DNA from: CBDFHB01 sp965250115
GTDB taxonomy: Bacteria; Acidobacteriota; Vicinamibacteria; Marinacidobacterales; SMYC01
Reading direction: 5' to 3'
Assembly (NCBI GenBank): GCA_965250115.1
Contig: CBDFNJ010000002.1
Coordinates: forward strand, 2,232,001 to 2,296,000
Length of the DNA stretch: 64,000 nt
In this document: piece after piece, positions 62,217 to 64,000 of the stretch
Layout: each line of letters begins with the position of its first letter
How positions within the stretch are numbered: the stretch's first letter is position 1
The notes under the pieces: model-generated
What the model saw: only the letters and a program-made list of their open reading frames with translations
What the model was told of the DNA's origin: nothing
The model's database searches: none
Made by a program: the position numbers and the translations under genes

Positions 62217-63527
62217 ATGGAATTATCCCGCGTAATTTCAGCCGTTTGTCTGGGCCTCTTCGCCGGGACGGCCTTCGCGGACGAGGCGGCGAGCGGCCCC
62301 ATCTACAAGATCGTCGTGGACGACGTGATCCATGCGGTGAGCGCGGAGCACATCATCGAGACCCTCGCGGAAGCCAACGCAGAGGATGCGGTATTGGTGC
62401 TCATCCAACTCTCGACTCCCGGAGGTTTGTATCACGCAACCCGCGAGATCATCGAGGCCATTCTCGGAAGCGAGTGCCCCGTCGTCGTCTATGTCGCTCC
62501 ATCGGGTGCTCACGCCGCCTCCGCGGGATTTCTGATTACGCTCGCCGCCGATGTTGCCGCGATGGCTCCGGGCACGAATACCGGCGCGGCGACGCCCGTC
62601 TCCGGATCGGGGCAGGAAATGGACGAGACGATGCAAAAGAAGGTCCGATCTGATGCCGCGGCCTACACTCGATCCATTGCCGAGCGACGAGGCAAGGATC
62701 CTGCGCTGGCTGAGCAGGCGGTCACCGAAGCTCGCGCCTGGACGGCCAACGAGGCGCTCGAGGCGGGGCTCGTCGACTACGTCGCGAGCTCCGAGGCGGA
62801 GTTGCTCGCTCAGCTCGATGGCGCCGCGGTGAAACGAATCGACGGAACTGAGGTCACGCTCACAACGGCGGGGCGCAGCGTCGAGCTCAAGGAAATGAGC
62901 ACGAAGCAACGCATCCTTTCCGTCGTCGCCAATCCCAACGTCGCCGTGCTCCTCGGTCTGCTCGGCTTGGCGGGACTCTATATGGAATTCTCTAACCCCG
63001 GCGCGATCGTTCCCGGTGTCGTCGGGGCTATCTCTCTGCTGATCGCCGCCTTCGCGTTTCAGATACTTCCCGTGAACGTCGTCGGCGTGTTGCTGATGCT
63101 TGTCGGCTTCGGCTTGATCGTGGCCGAGGCCGTGACGCCCTCGTTCGGGGCGCTCGGCGCGGGAGGGATCGTCGGCGTGCTGCTCGGCGCTTTTATTCTC
63201 ATCGAGGAACAGCCTCTGCCGACGCCGGCGCTGCGCGTGAGCTGGGCGATGATTCTGCCGGTGACGATTCTTCTCGCCTTCGTCGTCATAGTCGTCGGAC
63301 GCAAGGTTGTCGCCGCGCAACGTCACCCTCCGGTGACCGGGACGGAGAGTCTGATCGGTCAGATGGCTCTGGCTCGCACCCCGATCGATCGCGAGGGAAA
63401 AGTTTTCATTCACGGCGAGTTCTGGGATGTGCGGTCCGGCGCGCCGATCTCCGAGGGCGAGCGGGTGCGCGTGACGAGCGTCGAGGGGCTCATGCTCGGC
63501 GTCGAGCGCGTCGATAACGAATCATAG
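62217..63527 (+). CDS. NfeD-family membrane serine protease (ClpP-class)
   Basis: A 436-residue protein. The signal peptide (VISAVCLGLFAGTAFA) leads into a ClpP-like protease domain of the 1510-N type. STPGG lies near 66-70, the nucleophile Ser is S102 in SGAHAASAGF, and the Lys is K141 or K142 in TMQKKVRSDAAAY. Four to five membrane helices (~255-360) and a C-terminal NfeD OB-fold domain (GQMALARTPIDREGKVFIHGEFWDV) follow. Such proteases cleave membrane proteins such as stomatins, and the adjacent downstream gene is indeed a slipin, a classical pair. The ATG at 62217 is chosen because the signal peptide then starts correctly. Confidence 0.92.
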   Translation: MELSRVISAVCLGLFAGTAFADEAASGPIYKIVVDDVIHAVSAEHIIETLAEANAEDAVLVLIQLSTPGGLYHATREIIEAILGSECPVVVYVAPSGAHAASAGFLITLAADVAAMAPGTNTGAATPVSGSGQEMDETMQKKVRSDAAAYTRSIAERRGKDPALAEQAVTEARAWTANEALEAGLVDYVASSEAELLAQLDGAAVKRIDGTEVTLTTAGRSVELKEMSTKQRILSVVANPNVAVLLGLLGLAGLYMEFSNPGAIVPGVVGAISLLIAAFAFQILPVNVVGVLLMLVGFGLIVAEAVTPSFGALGAGGIVGVLLGAFILIEEQPLPTPALRVSWAMILPVTILLAFVVIVVGRKVVAAQRHPPVTGTESLIGQMALARTPIDREGKVFIHGEFWDVRSGAPISEGERVRVTSVEGLMLGVERVDNES

Positions 63528-63541
63528 ACTGGAGGTTAATC

Positions 63542-64000
63542 ATGTTGGGAGGACTCTCCATCGGCACTCTGGCCGTCCTGGTGGTACTCGCCATCTTCCT
63601 GTTGAACTGGATCAAGGTGCTGAACGAGTACGAGCGCGGCGTCGTTTTTCGTCTCGGAAACCTCTTGCCTCGGCCCAAGGGTCCAGGGCTCGTAATCATT
63701 TTTGCTCCCATCGATCGCATGGTGAAGATTAGCCTTCGGTTGGTCGCGCTCGACGTGCCTCCCCAGGACATCATTACCAGGGACAACGTTTCGGTGAAGG
63801 TGAACGCCGTCGTTTTCTTCCGCGTCGTGGACCCGATCAAAGCCGTCGTCGAGGTCGAGAACTTCCTCTATGCGACGTCGCAGCTCGCGCAAACGACGCT
63901 CCGGAGCGTACTCGGCCAGGCGGAGCTGGACGATCTGCTCTCCGAGCGGGATCGCCTGAACATGCAGCTCCAGGGCATTCTGGACAAACACACCGATCCT
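63542..64000 (+). CDS. Slipin/stomatin (SPFH-domain) protein, partial
   Basis: The first 153 residues of a slipin, cut by the window end. Residues 1-25 form a membrane anchor (LSIGTLAVLVVLAIFLLNW). The SPFH domain follows: NEYERGVVFRLGNLLPRPKGPG, VSLRLV-like KISLRLVALDVPPQDIITRDNVSVKVNAVVFFRVVDP and the YATSQLAQTTLRSVLGQAELDDLLSERD segment. Slipins form membrane microdomains and are substrates or partners of NfeD proteases. GGAGGTTAATC precedes the ATG. It starts 14 bases after the nfeD gene, so the pair forms one operon. Confidence 0.93.
   Translation, partial: MLGGLSIGTLAVLVVLAIFLLNWIKVLNEYERGVVFRLGNLLPRPKGPGLVIIFAPIDRMVKISLRLVALDVPPQDIITRDNVSVKVNAVVFFRVVDPIKAVVEVENFLYATSQLAQTTLRSVLGQAELDDLLSERDRLNMQLQGILDKHTDP

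Noticed and set aside
1..64000. CRISPR array
   Set aside because: I looked for regularly spaced 25-40 base direct repeats and saw none.

Overview
The window looks like a piece of a GC-rich Acidobacteriota chromosome (inference). The lineage hints are a GWxTD-domain TPR protein, Oar-type TonB-dependent receptors with a carboxypeptidase-regulatory N-terminus, several secreted M14-like peptidases and BNR/VPS10-type propeller proteins, and a dnaK-dnaJ-hspR operon instead of an hrcA/CIRCE arrangement. No rRNA is present, so the assignment rests on gene content only.

Layout. 1-893: the end of an IS3-family element that has cut a yfbU-like gene. 1087-4235: meaB, methylmalonyl-CoA epimerase, mtnP and a PfkB kinase (propionyl/methylmalonyl-CoA metabolism and methylthioadenosine salvage). 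4333-4407: tRNA-Val(CAC). 4441-9599: a MoxR / DUF58 / transglutaminase operon, whose DUF58 gene has an internal deletion and frame change, then an MFS transporter. 9610-16684: PilZ, DUF2238 and GlcG/HbpS genes, a DUF1080 lipoprotein, a reduced TPR gene, the GWxTD protein and a TPR lipoprotein-like gene. 17026-20745: a four-gene operon of crotonase, class I CoA-transferase A and B, and a class III CoA-transferase, next to an atypical Nramp transporter.

22245-47642 is a secreted-enzyme island: a secreted VOC protein, three M14-like peptidases, two BNR/VPS10 propeller proteins, an exported amidase, a TonB receptor, an MFS plus OsmC pair of different character, and two broken genes (a creatininase and a Tat-exported class V aminotransferase). 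Together they look like an outer-membrane and periplasmic system for capturing and cutting peptides or amides. One of the three M14 proteins has lost its zinc motif.

47900-48986 is an IS5-family element lying just upstream of dnaK. 49179-53450 is dnaK-dnaJ-hspR followed closely by a DnaC-like ATPase. 53716-56405 is the most unusual locus: a CHAT-NACHT-HEAT protein (bacterial NLR-like, STAND class) whose CHAT domain lacks the His and Cys of the protease dyad and whose frame is broken three times, once by a perfect 14-bp tandem duplication. The rest (56449-64000) is housekeeping-like: a VOC protein, a membrane protein, a thioredoxin-fold remnant, rarA, an rRNA/tRNA methyltransferase, greA, a large membrane protein, an NfeD protease behind a strong promoter with almost no leader, and the start of a slipin gene that runs off the window.

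An unusually large number of genes here carry lesions (yfbU, DUF58, TPR, creatininase, aminotransferase, CHAT-NACHT, thioredoxin-like). Either this stretch is undergoing decay or part of it reflects assembly error. The IS insertion and the tandem duplication are easiest to explain as real events.
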